DNA of 64,000 bases from Bacillota bacterium (GCA_017889625.1 JAGGAD010000001.1:45079-109078); one strand, 5' to 3'. Shown: positions 49,468-58,602, numbered from the stretch's first letter. A program made the numbers and translations. Notes: generated by a model from the letters alone, not told the origin.

Positions 49468-51042
49468 ATGAAATCAGTTTTGTTTGTTGCATCTGAGGCA
49501 CTTCCGTTTGTAAAAACTGGAGGGCTTGGTGAAGTGGTGGGGTCCTTGCCGAAGGAACTCAACCGCCAAGGGGCAGATGTCCGGGTTGTCTTACCAAAGT
49601 ATGGTGATATTCCGAGCGAATGGCGGGATAAAATTGTACATATTTATGATACCAATGTCTATGTTGGCTGGCGCAAACAGCATTGCGGCTTAGCAAAGTT
49701 GGAACATGACGGTGTGACCTACTACTTTATTGATAACGAAAGTTATTTCAAACGACCTGGATACTATGGATACTACGATGATGCCGAGCGGTTTGCGTTT
49801 TTTTGCCGGGCGGTGTTGGAAGTTTTGCCACATATGGATTTTAAACCGGAGATAATTCATTGTCATGACTGGCAGACGGCGATATTGCCTGTTTTACTAA
49901 AGGCTCATTACAGTCATATCGAAGAATACCGAAGACTGCGTACGGTTGTAACCATTCACAATCTGCAATACCAGGGAATTTTTGATTCAGTGGTAGTTGG
50001 TGACCTGCTAGGATTAAATGAAGAGTACTATTTTACGAGTGACAAACTAGAGTTTTATGGAAGAGCCAATTTTCTAAAGGGTGGGATTGTTTTTGCTGAC
50101 GCCGTTACTACGGTGAGTGAATCGTATGCGTGGGAAATCACCACTTATGAAGGTGGCAAACAACTTGACGGAGTATTACACAGCCGTCAAGATAATCTAT
50201 ATGGTATTTTAAATGGCATTGATTATGAGTACTATGACCCGGAACATGACGATTTTATTGATGTACCCTATGGTCAGGCATCCCTTGAACATAAAACTGA
50301 AAATAAACTTAAACTCCAGGAACGACTGGATTTAAAGGTCGATGCTAACATTCCGCTAGTGGGGATTGCTTCACGGCTTGTGGCTGCCAAGGGCCTTGAC
50401 CTTATTGCCGGAGTGCTCGATGAAATAATGTCATTAGATGTGCAATTAGTTATTTTAGGAACTGGTGAATCCTATTATGAAGATCAGGTAAGGTGGGCCA
50501 AGAGTCGCTATCCTGATAAAATTGCCGCAAATATATTTTTTGATGAAGCTTTTTCGCGGCGAATTTATGCGGGGGCCGATATTTACCTGATGCCGTCCTT
50601 GTTTGAACCTTGCGGTATCAGCCAACTTATTGCGATGCACTATGGGGCGGTTCCGATAGTCCGGGCAACTGGCGGGTTAAAGGATACGGTTCAGCCCTAC
50701 TCAGAACAGTCAAAGACCGGTAATGGTTTTTGCTTTTTTGATTACAACGCTCATGAAATGTTATATACTATTGAAAAAGCCGTGGCGTATTATAAAGATC
50801 CTGAATTATGGCAGAAGATTGTCCATAATGGTATGGCAGCTGATTATAGCTGGCGGCGGTCGGCGGAAAAGTATTTGGCAGTATATGATGAACTGGTTGT
50901 TAAGGCGGACCTGGAAGAAAAGCAAGCGCGCGAGCAAGAACCAGAACCAGTTGACCTTGATTGGGGGAACCTGGTGGCAATGACATTGCCACCGGAGCAG
51001 ATTCCAGCTGAATTTGAAGTAGAAATGACCATGACAGTTTGA
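49468..51042 (+). CDS. glgA: Glycogen synthase
   Basis: GT5 starch/glycogen synthase of 524 residues using ADP-glucose. The N-terminal KTGGLGEVVGSLP (about 17-29, with the ADP-glucose Lys) and the C-terminal PSLFEPCGISQLIAMHYGAV (about 377-396) and RATGGLKDTV (about 400-409) are diagnostic. The usual length is about 480; here a C-terminal acidic extension (EKQAREQEPEPVDLDWG... to 524) is extra. ATG 49468 follows AAAGGGTGG; GTG 49459 overlaps it. No other glycogen genes are adjacent. Confidence 0.94.
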   Translation: MKSVLFVASEALPFVKTGGLGEVVGSLPKELNRQGADVRVVLPKYGDIPSEWRDKIVHIYDTNVYVGWRKQHCGLAKLEHDGVTYYFIDNESYFKRPGYYGYYDDAERFAFFCRAVLEVLPHMDFKPEIIHCHDWQTAILPVLLKAHYSHIEEYRRLRTVVTIHNLQYQGIFDSVVVGDLLGLNEEYYFTSDKLEFYGRANFLKGGIVFADAVTTVSESYAWEITTYEGGKQLDGVLHSRQDNLYGILNGIDYEYYDPEHDDFIDVPYGQASLEHKTENKLKLQERLDLKVDANIPLVGIASRLVAAKGLDLIAGVLDEIMSLDVQLVILGTGESYYEDQVRWAKSRYPDKIAANIFFDEAFSRRIYAGADIYLMPSLFEPCGISQLIAMHYGAVPIVRATGGLKDTVQPYSEQSKTGNGFCFFDYNAHEMLYTIEKAVAYYKDPELWQKIVHNGMAADYSWRRSAEKYLAVYDELVVKADLEEKQAREQEPEPVDLDWGNLVAMTLPPEQIPAEFEVEMTMTV

Positions 51043-51055
51043 TGGCATAGCCTGG

Positions 51056-51104
51056 TGCCGTTAGTGAACTTTAGCAATAAAGTTTACCTAACGGCATTTT
51101 TTAT
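51056..51104 (+). terminator. Intrinsic terminator after glgA
   Basis: TGCCGTTAG...GAACTTTA pairs with TAAAGTT...CTAACGGCA, followed by six T. Confidence 0.85.
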
Positions 51105-51260
51105 ACTAGATACTCGTCAGTTAATGCTTAGACTTTTTTTACGGCCAATACTATTAAAATAAACAATAGGGGTTAATTTGTACTAATGCAACAAAAAAAT
51201 GGTGTATAATAGAAAATATTATCAGTAGTGTTAAATATAATAGTTGACGGAGGTAACCGA

Positions 51261-52928
51261 ATGAAAAGTGATGTTGAAATTGCCCAGGCCGCTAATATGC
51301 TACCGGTTATGAATGTTGCAACCCAACTTGGGTTAACTGAAGACGATCTGGAATTATACGGAAAATACAAGGCAAAAGTTTCCCTAAAGGTCTGGGATAA
51401 AATTAAAGACCGGCCTAACGGCAAGCTAGTGCTGGTTACGGCAATTAATCCTACTCCGGCTGGTGAAGGAAAAACAACGACGACCGTAGGTCTGGGCGAT
51501 GCTTTTCACCGGTTAGGCAAAAAAACCGTGATTGCCTTGCGTGAACCCTCCCTGGGACCTTGCTTTGGGGTGAAAGGCGGAGCCGCTGGCGGTGGTTATG
51601 CCCAAGTAGTTCCGATGGAAGATATCAATCTTCATTTCACTGGCGATATTCATGCAGTAACAACCGCCCATAACTTGCTGGCCGCGATTATTGATAATCA
51701 TATTCACCATGGAAATGAACTTGGTATTGATCAGCGCCGGATTACTTTTAAGCGAGTTGTTGATCTTAATGACCGGGCTCTCAGACAAACTATTATTGGT
51801 CTTGGCGGCAAGGCTAACGGTATACCGAGAGAAAGTGGCTTTGATATTACGGTAGCGTCAGAATTTATGGCTATTCTTTGCCTGGCCACTGACCTGGACG
51901 ATTTAAAAGCTAGAATAAACCGGATTGTCATCGGCTATACCTTCAGTAACAATCCTGTTACGGTGGCTGATCTCAAAGTTGCTGGTGCGCTTACCGCATT
52001 ATTCAAAGATGCTATCAAGCCGAACATCGTGCAGACCCTGGAAAATACCCCGGCATTTGTACATGGCGGCCCATTTGCAAACATTGCGCATGGCTGTAAT
52101 ACGATTATGGCTTCCAAATTTGGACTTAAACTAGCTGAAATCTTAATTACGGAAGCCGGTTTTGGTGCTGACCTTGGCGCAGAAAAATTCTTGGATATTA
52201 AATGTCGGTTTGCCGGTTTCAAACCGGATGCGGTTGTTATAGTTGCAACAGTACGTGCGTTAAAAATGCACGGTGGTGTACCAAAACTCGAACTTGGTCA
52301 GGAAAACCTTGCAGCCCTGGAAAATGGCCTGGCTAACTTAGTAAAACACATCGAAAATATTAAAAGTTTTGGCTTACCAGTGGTGGTTGCTGTAAACGCT
52401 TTTCCTACCGATACCCGGGCTGAACTAGACCTGTTAGTTAAACAGTGTCAACGCATTGGCGCAACAGTATCAGTTTCCGAAGTATGGGCCAAGGGCGGCG
52501 AAGGCGGCTTGGATTTAGCGCATAAAGTTATGGCGGCGATGGAACAACCTAATGATTTCAAATATATATATGATGTTAATTCGCCGATAAAAGATAAAAT
52601 AATCGCAATTGCTAAAACCATTTACGGTGCAAACGGGGTTAATTTTTCGAAAGCAGCCGCTAAGACCATTGATGAACTTACGGCTCTTGGCTTTGACAAG
52701 ACACCGATTTGCATGGCTAAGACCCAGTACTCTTTTAGCGATGATGCTACAAAGTTAGGTCGGCCAACGGACTTTACCATTACAGTTAAAGAAATTCGGG
52801 TGGCAGCTGGGGCTGGCTTCATCGTGGCCCTGACTGGTGATATTATGACAATGCCTGGTCTGCCCAAACGACCGGCAGCAGAAATTATTGATATTGATAA
52901 TGATGGCCGGATTAGTGGCCTTTTTTAA
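51261..52928 (+). CDS. fhs: Formate-tetrahydrofolate ligase
   Basis: Formyl-THF synthetase of 555 residues, the ATP-dependent activation of formate on the methyl branch of the Wood-Ljungdahl pathway. P-loop [14 protein letters not shown] (about 65-78), [20 protein letters not shown] (about 95-114), [17 protein letters not shown] (about 126-142) and [13 protein letters not shown] (about 297-309) are all intact. ATG 51261 follows GACGGAGG. It is a single gene here. With the hydrogenase it supports an acetogenic life style, though Fhs also occurs in purinolytic anaerobes. Confidence 0.97.
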   Translation: MKSDVEIAQAANMLPVMNVATQLGLTEDDLELYGKYKAKVSLKVWDKIKDRPNGKLVLVTAINPTPAGEGKTTTTVGLGDAFHRLGKKTVIALREPSLGPCFGVKGGAAGGGYAQVVPMEDINLHFTGDIHAVTTAHNLLAAIIDNHIHHGNELGIDQRRITFKRVVDLNDRALRQTIIGLGGKANGIPRESGFDITVASEFMAILCLATDLDDLKARINRIVIGYTFSNNPVTVADLKVAGALTALFKDAIKPNIVQTLENTPAFVHGGPFANIAHGCNTIMASKFGLKLAEILITEAGFGADLGAEKFLDIKCRFAGFKPDAVVIVATVRALKMHGGVPKLELGQENLAALENGLANLVKHIENIKSFGLPVVVAVNAFPTDTRAELDLLVKQCQRIGATVSVSEVWAKGGEGGLDLAHKVMAAMEQPNDFKYIYDVNSPIKDKIIAIAKTIYGANGVNFSKAAAKTIDELTALGFDKTPICMAKTQYSFSDDATKLGRPTDFTITVKEIRVAAGAGFIVALTGDIMTMPGLPKRPAAEIIDIDNDGRISGLF

Positions 52929-52930
52929 AA

Positions 52931-52980
52931 AAAATAAGCCGTCTAAAAAGCGTATAATGCTTTTTAGACGGCTTATTTTG
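52931..52980. terminator. Intrinsic terminator after fhs
   Basis: AAAATAAGCCGTCTAAAAAGC and GCTTTTTAGACGGCTTATTTT are perfect complements around a 7-base loop; works on both strands. Confidence 0.93.
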
Positions 52981-53021
52981 TAGGGGCAGGAGTAAAAGGA
53001 TAGCTTATTATTAAGTTTATT

Positions 53022-53273
53022 TTACCGGGGCATTGGCTCGTAGCCGCAATCAGTCATACATATCGGGGCATGCATACAATACATACATTTTTGGGCACAG
53101 CTAGACGGCTTAGCACAACTTTTTTCTGGCTCATAGTCGTCAGCGCAATCCATCGACTGATAGTACTTGGGTGTATGATAATTATGGGTAGAACATTTAT
53201 TTGGTTTGCAAAGTACCCTTTCTTCGTCATTATCATCATCAGCGTACTCATCAGCCCAATCATCGTAATCCAT
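53022..53273 (-). CDS. Acidic Cys-rich small protein (83 aa)
   Basis: Not recognised. The frame is supported by GGGAGG 8 bases before the ATG on the minus strand. The N-terminal 20 residues are extremely acidic (DDWADEYADDDNDEERV); the rest has nine Cys with several His, Tyr and Met (CSTHNYHTPKYYQ, CAQKCMYCMHAPICMTDCG). Composition suggests metal binding or a cross-linked spore coat component. It lies between fhs and the Mn2+ riboswitch, divergent to the latter. Confidence 0.65.
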   Translation of the reverse strand: MDYDDWADEYADDDNDEERVLCKPNKCSTHNYHTPKYYQSMDCADDYEPEKSCAKPSSCAQKCMYCMHAPICMTDCGYEPMPR

Positions 53274-53352
53274 AAGTATTCACCTCCCGAATGTTAATAC
53301 GTGACCTATTAACATAATATGATGTCGCGGCCAAGGTGTGATAGATAAGCAA

Positions 53353-53381
53353 TTGACTTTTATTAAAAGGTAAGCTATTAT
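53353..53381 (+). promoter_or_regulatory. Sigma-A promoter of Mn2+ riboswitch transcript
   Basis: TTGACT, 17-base spacer, TATTAT. The predicted start near 53388 coincides with the 5' end of the riboswitch. Confidence 0.75.
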
Positions 53382-53387
53382 ATGATA

Positions 53388-53480
53388 TATCTAAAGGGGA
53401 GTAGCTTGAGACATGGTCACCAACACGGTAGTAATACCTGGCCCTGTCGTTGGTACATAGATAGCCAACAGCGAGACCTT
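53388..53480 (+). promoter_or_regulatory. yybP-ykoY Mn2+ riboswitch
   Basis: The motif order is ATCTAAAGGGGAGTAGC, GAGACATGGTCACC, ACCTGGCCCTGTCGTTGG, ATAGATAGCCAACAGCGAGAC. The AAAGGGGAGTAGC and GCCAACAGCGAGACCTTT blocks are the conserved core of the yybP-ykoY class, which senses Mn2+. It precedes a terC-family gene, the standard target. Confidence 0.93.
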
Positions 53481-53513
53481 TAGTATGACTTGTCATACTA
53501 AAGGTCTTTTTTT
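53474..53513 (+). terminator. Terminator of Mn2+ riboswitch
   Basis: AGACCTTTAGTATGAC and GTCATACTAAAGGTCT pair perfectly with a 2-base loop, then seven T. Its 5' arm overlaps the end of the aptamer (GCGAGACCTTT), so Mn2+ binding can compete with it: an ON switch. Confidence 0.92.
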
Positions 53514-53566
53514 AGTGCTTGGACTAACTGATAAAATTAAATTTTGCTAAAGAAGGAGAGCGGGAT

Positions 53567-54229
53567 ATGGAATTGATTATGGCATTAGGCGGAGTAATTT
53601 TAATGGATTTATTGTTAGCGGGTGATAATGCAGTTATTATTGCCTTAGCTAGTCACAAATTGCCGGCCAGACAGCGTAAACAAGCGATTCTTTGGGGAAG
53701 CCTCGGCGCGGTAATATTTCGGGTTATATTAATTCTAGTAGCTACTAAGCTGCTCACAATACCGTACTTGCAATTTATTGGTGGGTTAGCGCTATTATAT
53801 ATTGCCATAAAATTGACCGGAGAAAAGCAAGAAGTAAGTTGTCATCAAGCGGTGTCGTTGTTAGAAGCAATAAAGGTTATTGTGGTGGCGGATGTTATTA
53901 TGAGTCTGGATAATGTATTGGCTATAGCCGGTACCGCCACCGGTATGGGCGGCAGTCATCAGATATTAGTTATCATTGTTGGTTTGGCAGTTAGCGTACC
54001 TTTCGTAGTTTTTGGCAGTAGTATCATATTAAAAATAATGGACCGGTTTCCGATAATTATTTATGTTGGTGCAGCGGTGTTGGGACTGGCGGCTGCTAAA
54101 ATGATGGTTCAAGATACCGTGATGAAGGTATATTTGGCCCCATATGGATTGGTTATAGAAATAGCGTTGACAATTGGCGTGGTTTTATTGGGATTATTGC
54201 TAAAAACCTGGTCCAAACGGCGTAGATAG
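53567..54229 (+). CDS. TerC-family Mn2+ exporter (YkoY/YjbE-like)
   Basis: Membrane protein of 220 residues with seven hydrophobic segments. TerC signatures: LMDLLLAGDNAVIIALA (about 12-28, acidic metal site in the first helix) and VADVIMSLDNVLAIAGTATG (about 106-125, second site). Regulation by an Mn2+ ON riboswitch fits export or delivery of Mn2+ when it is in excess, as shown for members of this family in Bacillus. RBS AAGGAGAG. Confidence 0.92.
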   Translation: MELIMALGGVILMDLLLAGDNAVIIALASHKLPARQRKQAILWGSLGAVIFRVILILVATKLLTIPYLQFIGGLALLYIAIKLTGEKQEVSCHQAVSLLEAIKVIVVADVIMSLDNVLAIAGTATGMGGSHQILVIIVGLAVSVPFVVFGSSIILKIMDRFPIIIYVGAAVLGLAAAKMMVQDTVMKVYLAPYGLVIEIALTIGVVLLGLLLKTWSKRRR

Positions 54230-54262
54230 TTCAAAAGTTAGGGATTATTTTTACATACATAA

Positions 54263-54310
54263 AAATAACCTCGCTAAATAATAATTGTACTTATTAAGCG
54301 AGGTTATCTT
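54263..54310. terminator. Bidirectional terminator
   Basis: AATAACCTCGCT and AGCGAGGTTATC form an 11-12-bp stem with A/T-rich loop; ends both terC and the convergent outer-membrane protein gene. Confidence 0.82.
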
Positions 54311-54342
54311 AAATCAATATATTAATGGGTGGTTAGTGCTAA

Positions 54343-54966
54343 CTAAAATTTGTAGGTTACGCCGAAGCCGGTGCCTTTAACTTTACTTTCGTAACCATAC
54401 ATAAAGTCGAGTTTTAATTGCCGGTAGTTGACATTGAACTCAAGATTTGGAGCAATTTGATAGCCGATGCCGGCTTCGAAGTTGGTCATGCTGTTAGCGC
54501 CGACGGCAAGAATACCCCACAGTGTAGTTTTTGGAGCAATTGTTGTATTGCCGATGACACCGATTTGTGTGCCAGTACTGGTTGAATCCCAAAAACCGCT
54601 AGAATGTGTATAAGTCTGTTTAGTATTTATTAACCCGGCAAACACGGCAACATGATTGTCTAATTTACGGATATAATTAAATTCGTCGGTAGCTACCTTC
54701 ATAGTGTATATGCTTTTGGTTATATTTGGTGAAAAGTGGCGATACTGGATGGCTGTTCCGTTGCCTAAGCTGTGAGTTATCGTTGCATCCATAGTTGATT
54801 TTTTACCAAAACTATAATCATCGCTAGGTCTGGTTTCGTCGATTTCGCTATTGCGAAATGTCAAATCAAGGCTGGTTTCGCTTTTGGAGTAGTCGGTGAG
54901 CGGTGAAGCCATAGCCACGCTGCTGGCCATCAGTAAGCTCATAATAATTAGTGCAATCTTTTTCAA
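54343..54966 (-). CDS. Outer-membrane beta-barrel protein
   Basis: Exported protein of 207 residues with a Sec signal (MKKIALIIMSLLMASSVAMA, ending AMA-S). The mature chain alternates polar and apolar residues as beta strands with short turns (TSLDLTFRNSEID, TAIQYRHFSPN, TTLWGILAVGAN, LEFNVNYRQLKLDF) and ends GTGFGVTYKF with C-terminal Phe, the outer-membrane insertion signature. It is not a named porin family that can be recognised. The presence of such a protein indicates a diderm envelope. RBS AGGAGG precedes the ATG. Confidence 0.82.
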   Translation of the reverse strand: MKKIALIIMSLLMASSVAMASPLTDYSKSETSLDLTFRNSEIDETRPSDDYSFGKKSTMDATITHSLGNGTAIQYRHFSPNITKSIYTMKVATDEFNYIRKLDNHVAVFAGLINTKQTYTHSSGFWDSTSTGTQIGVIGNTTIAPKTTLWGILAVGANSMTNFEAGIGYQIAPNLEFNVNYRQLKLDFMYGYESKVKGTGFGVTYKF

Positions 54967-55237
54967 AATAATCCTCCTAATGTTTCTTTGTTTTTTCTTT
55001 CGTTATTATTTCGACAACCAGATGAAATTAACTAATATTCAAATCTTAATAAAAACATGCTATAAATTGCCGTGAATGGCTAATATTAACGATTATTATT
55101 GAAAGTTAGCTAATTTACTAGCTGTATGGCAATATATTAACTATGGGCAGAATTTAACAAAATTACAATTTACGTTAAACTAGGCGGCCGTGGCGGCGCA
55201 ACTAGCGTGCGCAAATGTTATCTTTTTGTTATACGCA
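54967..55237. other. A+T-rich intergenic region
   Basis: Leader and promoter region of the outer-membrane protein gene (minus strand) and upstream region of the M-box transcript. No open frame or repeat of note was seen. Confidence 0.5.
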
Positions 55238-55266
55238 TTGACCGTAAATTATCTAGAACATATAAT
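55238..55266 (+). promoter_or_regulatory. Sigma-A promoter of M-box transcript
   Basis: TTGACC, 17-base spacer, TATAAT: near-consensus. The start would be near 55273, 20-25 bases before the aptamer. Confidence 0.82.
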
Positions 55267-55292
55267 AGATAAGATAGAAGAAAAAAGTGCTT

Positions 55293-55445
55293 TTCTCTGT
55301 TAGGTGAGGCTCCTGCATAAACAAATGCCACTGCCCGGAAACGTCGAGAGACGCCAAGGGGTATAACAGGTACTACCGGATTAAGGTTTTACTTAATGTG
55401 GCTGAGGGGAATACTCTACGTTATGCAGTGCTAAAACTCGACGAG
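55293..55445 (+). promoter_or_regulatory. M-box Mg2+ riboswitch
   Basis: Conserved blocks are present in order: TTAGGTGAGGCTCCTGCAT, GCCACTGCCCGGAAACGTCG, AGAGACGCCAAGGGG, AACAG, TGTGGCTGAGGGG, ATGCAGTGCTAAAACTCGACG. The pairing GCTCCTGCAT/ATGCAGTGC closes the long stem. It lies before an Nramp-type transporter gene and a terminator, so it should lower expression when Mg2+ is plentiful. Confidence 0.95.
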
Positions 55446-55448
55446 TGG

Positions 55449-55505
55449 GGAGGTCAGCATCGGTTGTTTTTTGATGGCCTCCTCCTTTGGTGGGAGGTTT
55501 TTTTA
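55449..55505 (+). terminator. M-box expression platform (terminator/antiterminator)
   Basis: CCTCCTCC (55478-55485) pairs with GGTGGGAGG (55489-55497), followed by seven T: the terminator. GGAGGTCA at 55449-55456 can pair instead with TGGCCTCC (55475-55482), using the terminator's 5' arm: an antiterminator. Confidence 0.82.
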
Positions 55506-55531
55506 TTTGCTTAGAATGGAGGTGCGGCAAG

Positions 55532-56800
55532 ATGAGTAAAAATTTTCGTAGTCGCCTGATGATGTTTTTGGCGGCGATGGGGCCGGGAATAGTGACCGCG
55601 TTTGCGGATAATGACGCAGGCGGGATCGCTACATATGCTGCGGCCGGGGCTAAATATGGCTATGGGTTATTGTTTACGATGCTTGTCAGTACGGTAGCGT
55701 TGGCGGTAGCACAGGAGATTTCCGCCAGAACGGGGGCAGTTACCGGGCGGGGGTTATCGGATTTGATCCGGGAAGAGTATGGGGTAAAATGGACCTTCTT
55801 TGCTATGTTGGTGCTGTTAGCGGCTAATCTGGGCACAACCGTATCCGAGTTTTCCGGCATTGCTACTAGTTTTGAGATTTTTGGGATAAGTAAGTACATT
55901 TCGGTGCCGCTGGTGGCATTGCTCATCTGGTGGTTGGTGATAAAATCTGATTACTCTAAAACAGAAAAAATCTTTTTTGGATTATGCGTTACTTTTCTTA
56001 GCTATGTAGTTGCCGGGATTATCGTTGATCCACCGTGGCAAACCGTTGTAACAGCGATGGTAAGGCCTACCTTTGCTCATGATGCTGAATTTTTATTGAT
56101 GGCGATCGGCGTAATTGGTACGACGATTACTCCGTGGGGGCAGTTTTACGTTCAGGCCTCGGTTGTCGATAAGGGAATTACTGCGAAAAACTATATATAT
56201 ACCCTGTTCGATGTATTAATAGGTTCATTTTTTACCGGATTAATAGCGTTCTTTATCATTGTAGCTACTGCTGCTACTCTATATGTAAATAATATACCGA
56301 TCGAAACCGCTAAGGATGCGGCTTTAGCGTTAGAACCACTGGCCGGAAAATATGCGACAATACTATTTTCTTTTGGCCTGTTGGGAGCGTCAATGCTGGC
56401 GGCATTTGTATTGCCGCTGAGCACGGCTTATGCCATTTGTGAAGCCTTTGGTTTTGAACGGGGCATAAGTAAAGAATACAAAACCGCTCCAGTGTTTTTC
56501 GGGCTGTATTCGGTAATAATTTTTATCAGTGCTTGCATGGTGCTATGGCCGGGGTTGTCATTGTATGGGGTCATGCTGACTACTCAGGTAGTTAATGGTC
56601 TATTGTTGCCGCCTATTCTTATATTCATGGTGCTGATCGCCGGTAATAAACGACTTATGGGAAAGTACGCCAATTCTCGCTGGTATAATGCGATTGCCTG
56701 GCTTTTTACGGCGATTTTAATTGCCCTAACCGTATTGCTTTTGGCTGCGACTGTAGCACCAGATACGGTTGATTTCCTTTTTAAATTTATTGGCATATAG
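55532..56800 (+). CDS. Nramp-related Mg2+ transporter (NRMT-type)
   Basis: SLC11/Nramp-fold transporter of 422 residues with about 11 transmembrane segments. In helix 1 the metal-binding DPGN of true Nramps is replaced by ADNDAGGIATYA (about 26-37), and in helix 6 the MPH region is replaced by ITPWGQFYVQ (about 197-206). These are the changes found in NRMTs, which carry Mg2+ rather than Fe/Mn and are known from Clostridium and Eggerthella. Control by the M-box independently supports Mg2+ as substrate. ATG 55532 follows GGAGGTG. Confidence 0.92.
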   Translation: MSKNFRSRLMMFLAAMGPGIVTAFADNDAGGIATYAAAGAKYGYGLLFTMLVSTVALAVAQEISARTGAVTGRGLSDLIREEYGVKWTFFAMLVLLAANLGTTVSEFSGIATSFEIFGISKYISVPLVALLIWWLVIKSDYSKTEKIFFGLCVTFLSYVVAGIIVDPPWQTVVTAMVRPTFAHDAEFLLMAIGVIGTTITPWGQFYVQASVVDKGITAKNYIYTLFDVLIGSFFTGLIAFFIIVATAATLYVNNIPIETAKDAALALEPLAGKYATILFSFGLLGASMLAAFVLPLSTAYAICEAFGFERGISKEYKTAPVFFGLYSVIIFISACMVLWPGLSLYGVMLTTQVVNGLLLPPILIFMVLIAGNKRLMGKYANSRWYNAIAWLFTAILIALTVLLLAATVAPDTVDFLFKFIGI

Positions 56801-56856
56801 GTTGCCTGTTTTATTAAAAACGCTGAACAACTGGCAGCTGGGAAAGGGTGAACAGA

Positions 56857-57615
56857 TTGTTGCACAAGTTTTCACGAACGGAACTGTTAATTGGCGCGGA
56901 AGCGCTTAACTTATTAGCAAAAAAAAAGGTTGCCGTATTTGGGGTGGGGGGCGTTGGTTCATATGTTGTCGAAGGTTTGGCTCGCTCGGGAGTAGGTAAA
57001 CTAGTACTGATAGATGATGACACCGTGTGTCTTACGAATATCAATCGCCAGCTCTTGGCAACCACAAAAACCGTAGGTCAAGCCAAAGTTGAAGTCATGC
57101 GTGACCGGGTTTTAGACATCAATCCCGAGACAGAAGTAACGGTATATCAGCAGTTTTATCTGCCGGAAACTGCCGATCAACTTATTAGTGACGATTATGA
57201 TTATATTGTAGATGCTATTGATACCGTCACCGGGAAAATTGATTTGGTAGTCAGAGCTCATGAAAAAAATATTCCAATTATAAGTGCAATGGGGGCCGGG
57301 AATAAACTAGATCCGACCCGATTTGAAGTGGCCGATATTTATGCCACTTCCGTATGTCCGTTGGCTAAGGTGATGCGCTATGAACTGCGCCGCCGCAAAA
57401 TACCGTCGCTCAAAGTTGTCTATTCGCGAGAACAGCCGGTAATACCGCTAACTGAACCTACTTCGAGTTGTCTAACTGGGTGCATCTGCCCGGAAGGATC
57501 GAGTGCGCGGTGTACCAAACGGCGGCATATTCCTGGCAGTATTGCCTTTGTGCCCTCGGTAGTCGGACTGATTATGGCCGGTGAAGTTATCAAGGATCTG
57601 GTTGGAATTAGTTAG
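56857..57615 (+). CDS. tcdA: tRNA threonylcarbamoyladenosine dehydratase
   Basis: ThiF/MoeB-like E1 enzyme of 252 residues that makes cyclic t6A in tRNA. The start HKFSRTELLIG is typical of TcdA. The ATP site is VFGVGGVGSYVVEGLARSG (about 28-46), then DDDTVCLTNINRQL (about 54-67), DAIDTVTGK (about 125). Near the end the Cys region SSCLTGCICPEGSSARCTKR is like the family's. GTG 56848 is in frame, but TTG 56857/56860 is at better distance from GGGAAAGGG. Confidence 0.9.
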   Translation: MLHKFSRTELLIGAEALNLLAKKKVAVFGVGGVGSYVVEGLARSGVGKLVLIDDDTVCLTNINRQLLATTKTVGQAKVEVMRDRVLDINPETEVTVYQQFYLPETADQLISDDYDYIVDAIDTVTGKIDLVVRAHEKNIPIISAMGAGNKLDPTRFEVADIYATSVCPLAKVMRYELRRRKIPSLKVVYSREQPVIPLTEPTSSCLTGCICPEGSSARCTKRRHIPGSIAFVPSVVGLIMAGEVIKDLVGIS

Positions 57616-57705
57616 TCTGGCTAGATTAGAGTCATTGAAAATTAGGCAATCTATAAGTTATAGAGATTTGTTGGCGTTGTTATCGTCAGGAGGATATATT
57701 TTGTA

Positions 57706-58602
57706 ATGGAGATTTTTAATTATTCATGGCGTGATCAAGCTGGCCGCTACGTTACGATAGCTTTAGGCAGTATGATCGGAGCCATGGCTATTAATGTTTT
57801 TTTTGTTCCACACCATCTTCTCAGTGGCGGGATTGCCGGTATGGCCTTGATGGTCCATTATTTGACCGGTTGGCCAATTGGTGTACTTAACGCCGTTCTT
57901 AATGTTCCACTGTTTTATGCGGCATATCGGTTATTAAACAAATCTTACTGTATTACAGCCTTATACGGGACGGTGATATTTACGGTAGCCATTGACGCTA
58001 CTAGAGATTTGGCACTATTAAACATTGTAGATGATACCATGTTGGCAGCAATATATGGTGGGATTATTGCAGGAATTGGCTCGGGAATGGTATTTCGGGT
58101 TGATGGTAGCTCAGGTGGGACTGACATTATCGGGGCAATAGTAAAGAAATATTATGATTTTAACATTAGCTATGTGGGATTTGCCTTAAACTGTATCCTT
58201 ATGTCGGTAGCGGCATTTTTGTTTGGCTTTAAACTAGCTATGTTTACTTTAGTGGCGATGTATACTGGAACATCGGTAAGTGCGAGGGTTATTGAAGGCT
58301 TTAACACAAAAAAAACCGTTTTAATTGTATCTGATTACCCTGAAGAAATGGCAGATGCGCTGATGAAGTCAATGGGAAGAGGCGCAACTTTTTACTATGG
58401 TCAGGGTGCATTCACCAGAGCGGATAAAAAAATCCTATTTATTGTAGTTACCCTGATTCAAGTAGCAAAGATGAAACCGATTGTCAATGCGGTTGACCCA
58501 AATGCATTTATGATTGTTCAGGATGCGGTTGAAGTGCGCGGGCATGGGTTTACGTTGCCGAAAAATAATCAAATGGGGAAAAATTATGAGCAAGATACAT
58601 AG
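57706..58602 (+). CDS. YitT family membrane protein
   Basis: Membrane protein of 298 residues: five to six hydrophobic segments in the first 190 residues (DUF161-type repeats with FFVPHHLLSGGIAGMALMV and FRVDGSSGGTDIIGAIV), then a cytosolic DUF2179 domain from about 205 (KTVLIVSDYPEEMADALMKS, GRGATFYYGQGAF, VRGHGF). This is the full YitT architecture. Function in the family is not defined. RBS AGGAGG; separate from the neighbours by about 100 bases each side. Confidence 0.92.
   Translation: MEIFNYSWRDQAGRYVTIALGSMIGAMAINVFFVPHHLLSGGIAGMALMVHYLTGWPIGVLNAVLNVPLFYAAYRLLNKSYCITALYGTVIFTVAIDATRDLALLNIVDDTMLAAIYGGIIAGIGSGMVFRVDGSSGGTDIIGAIVKKYYDFNISYVGFALNCILMSVAAFLFGFKLAMFTLVAMYTGTSVSARVIEGFNTKKTVLIVSDYPEEMADALMKSMGRGATFYYGQGAFTRADKKILFIVVTLIQVAKMKPIVNAVDPNAFMIVQDAVEVRGHGFTLPKNNQMGKNYEQDT

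Noticed and set aside
45843..52980. Shared GCCGTCTA/TAGACGGC in the terminators at 45843 and 52931 as a mobile repeat
   Set aside because: The similarity is limited to 8 bases per arm, with different loops and flanks; most likely chance between two terminators.
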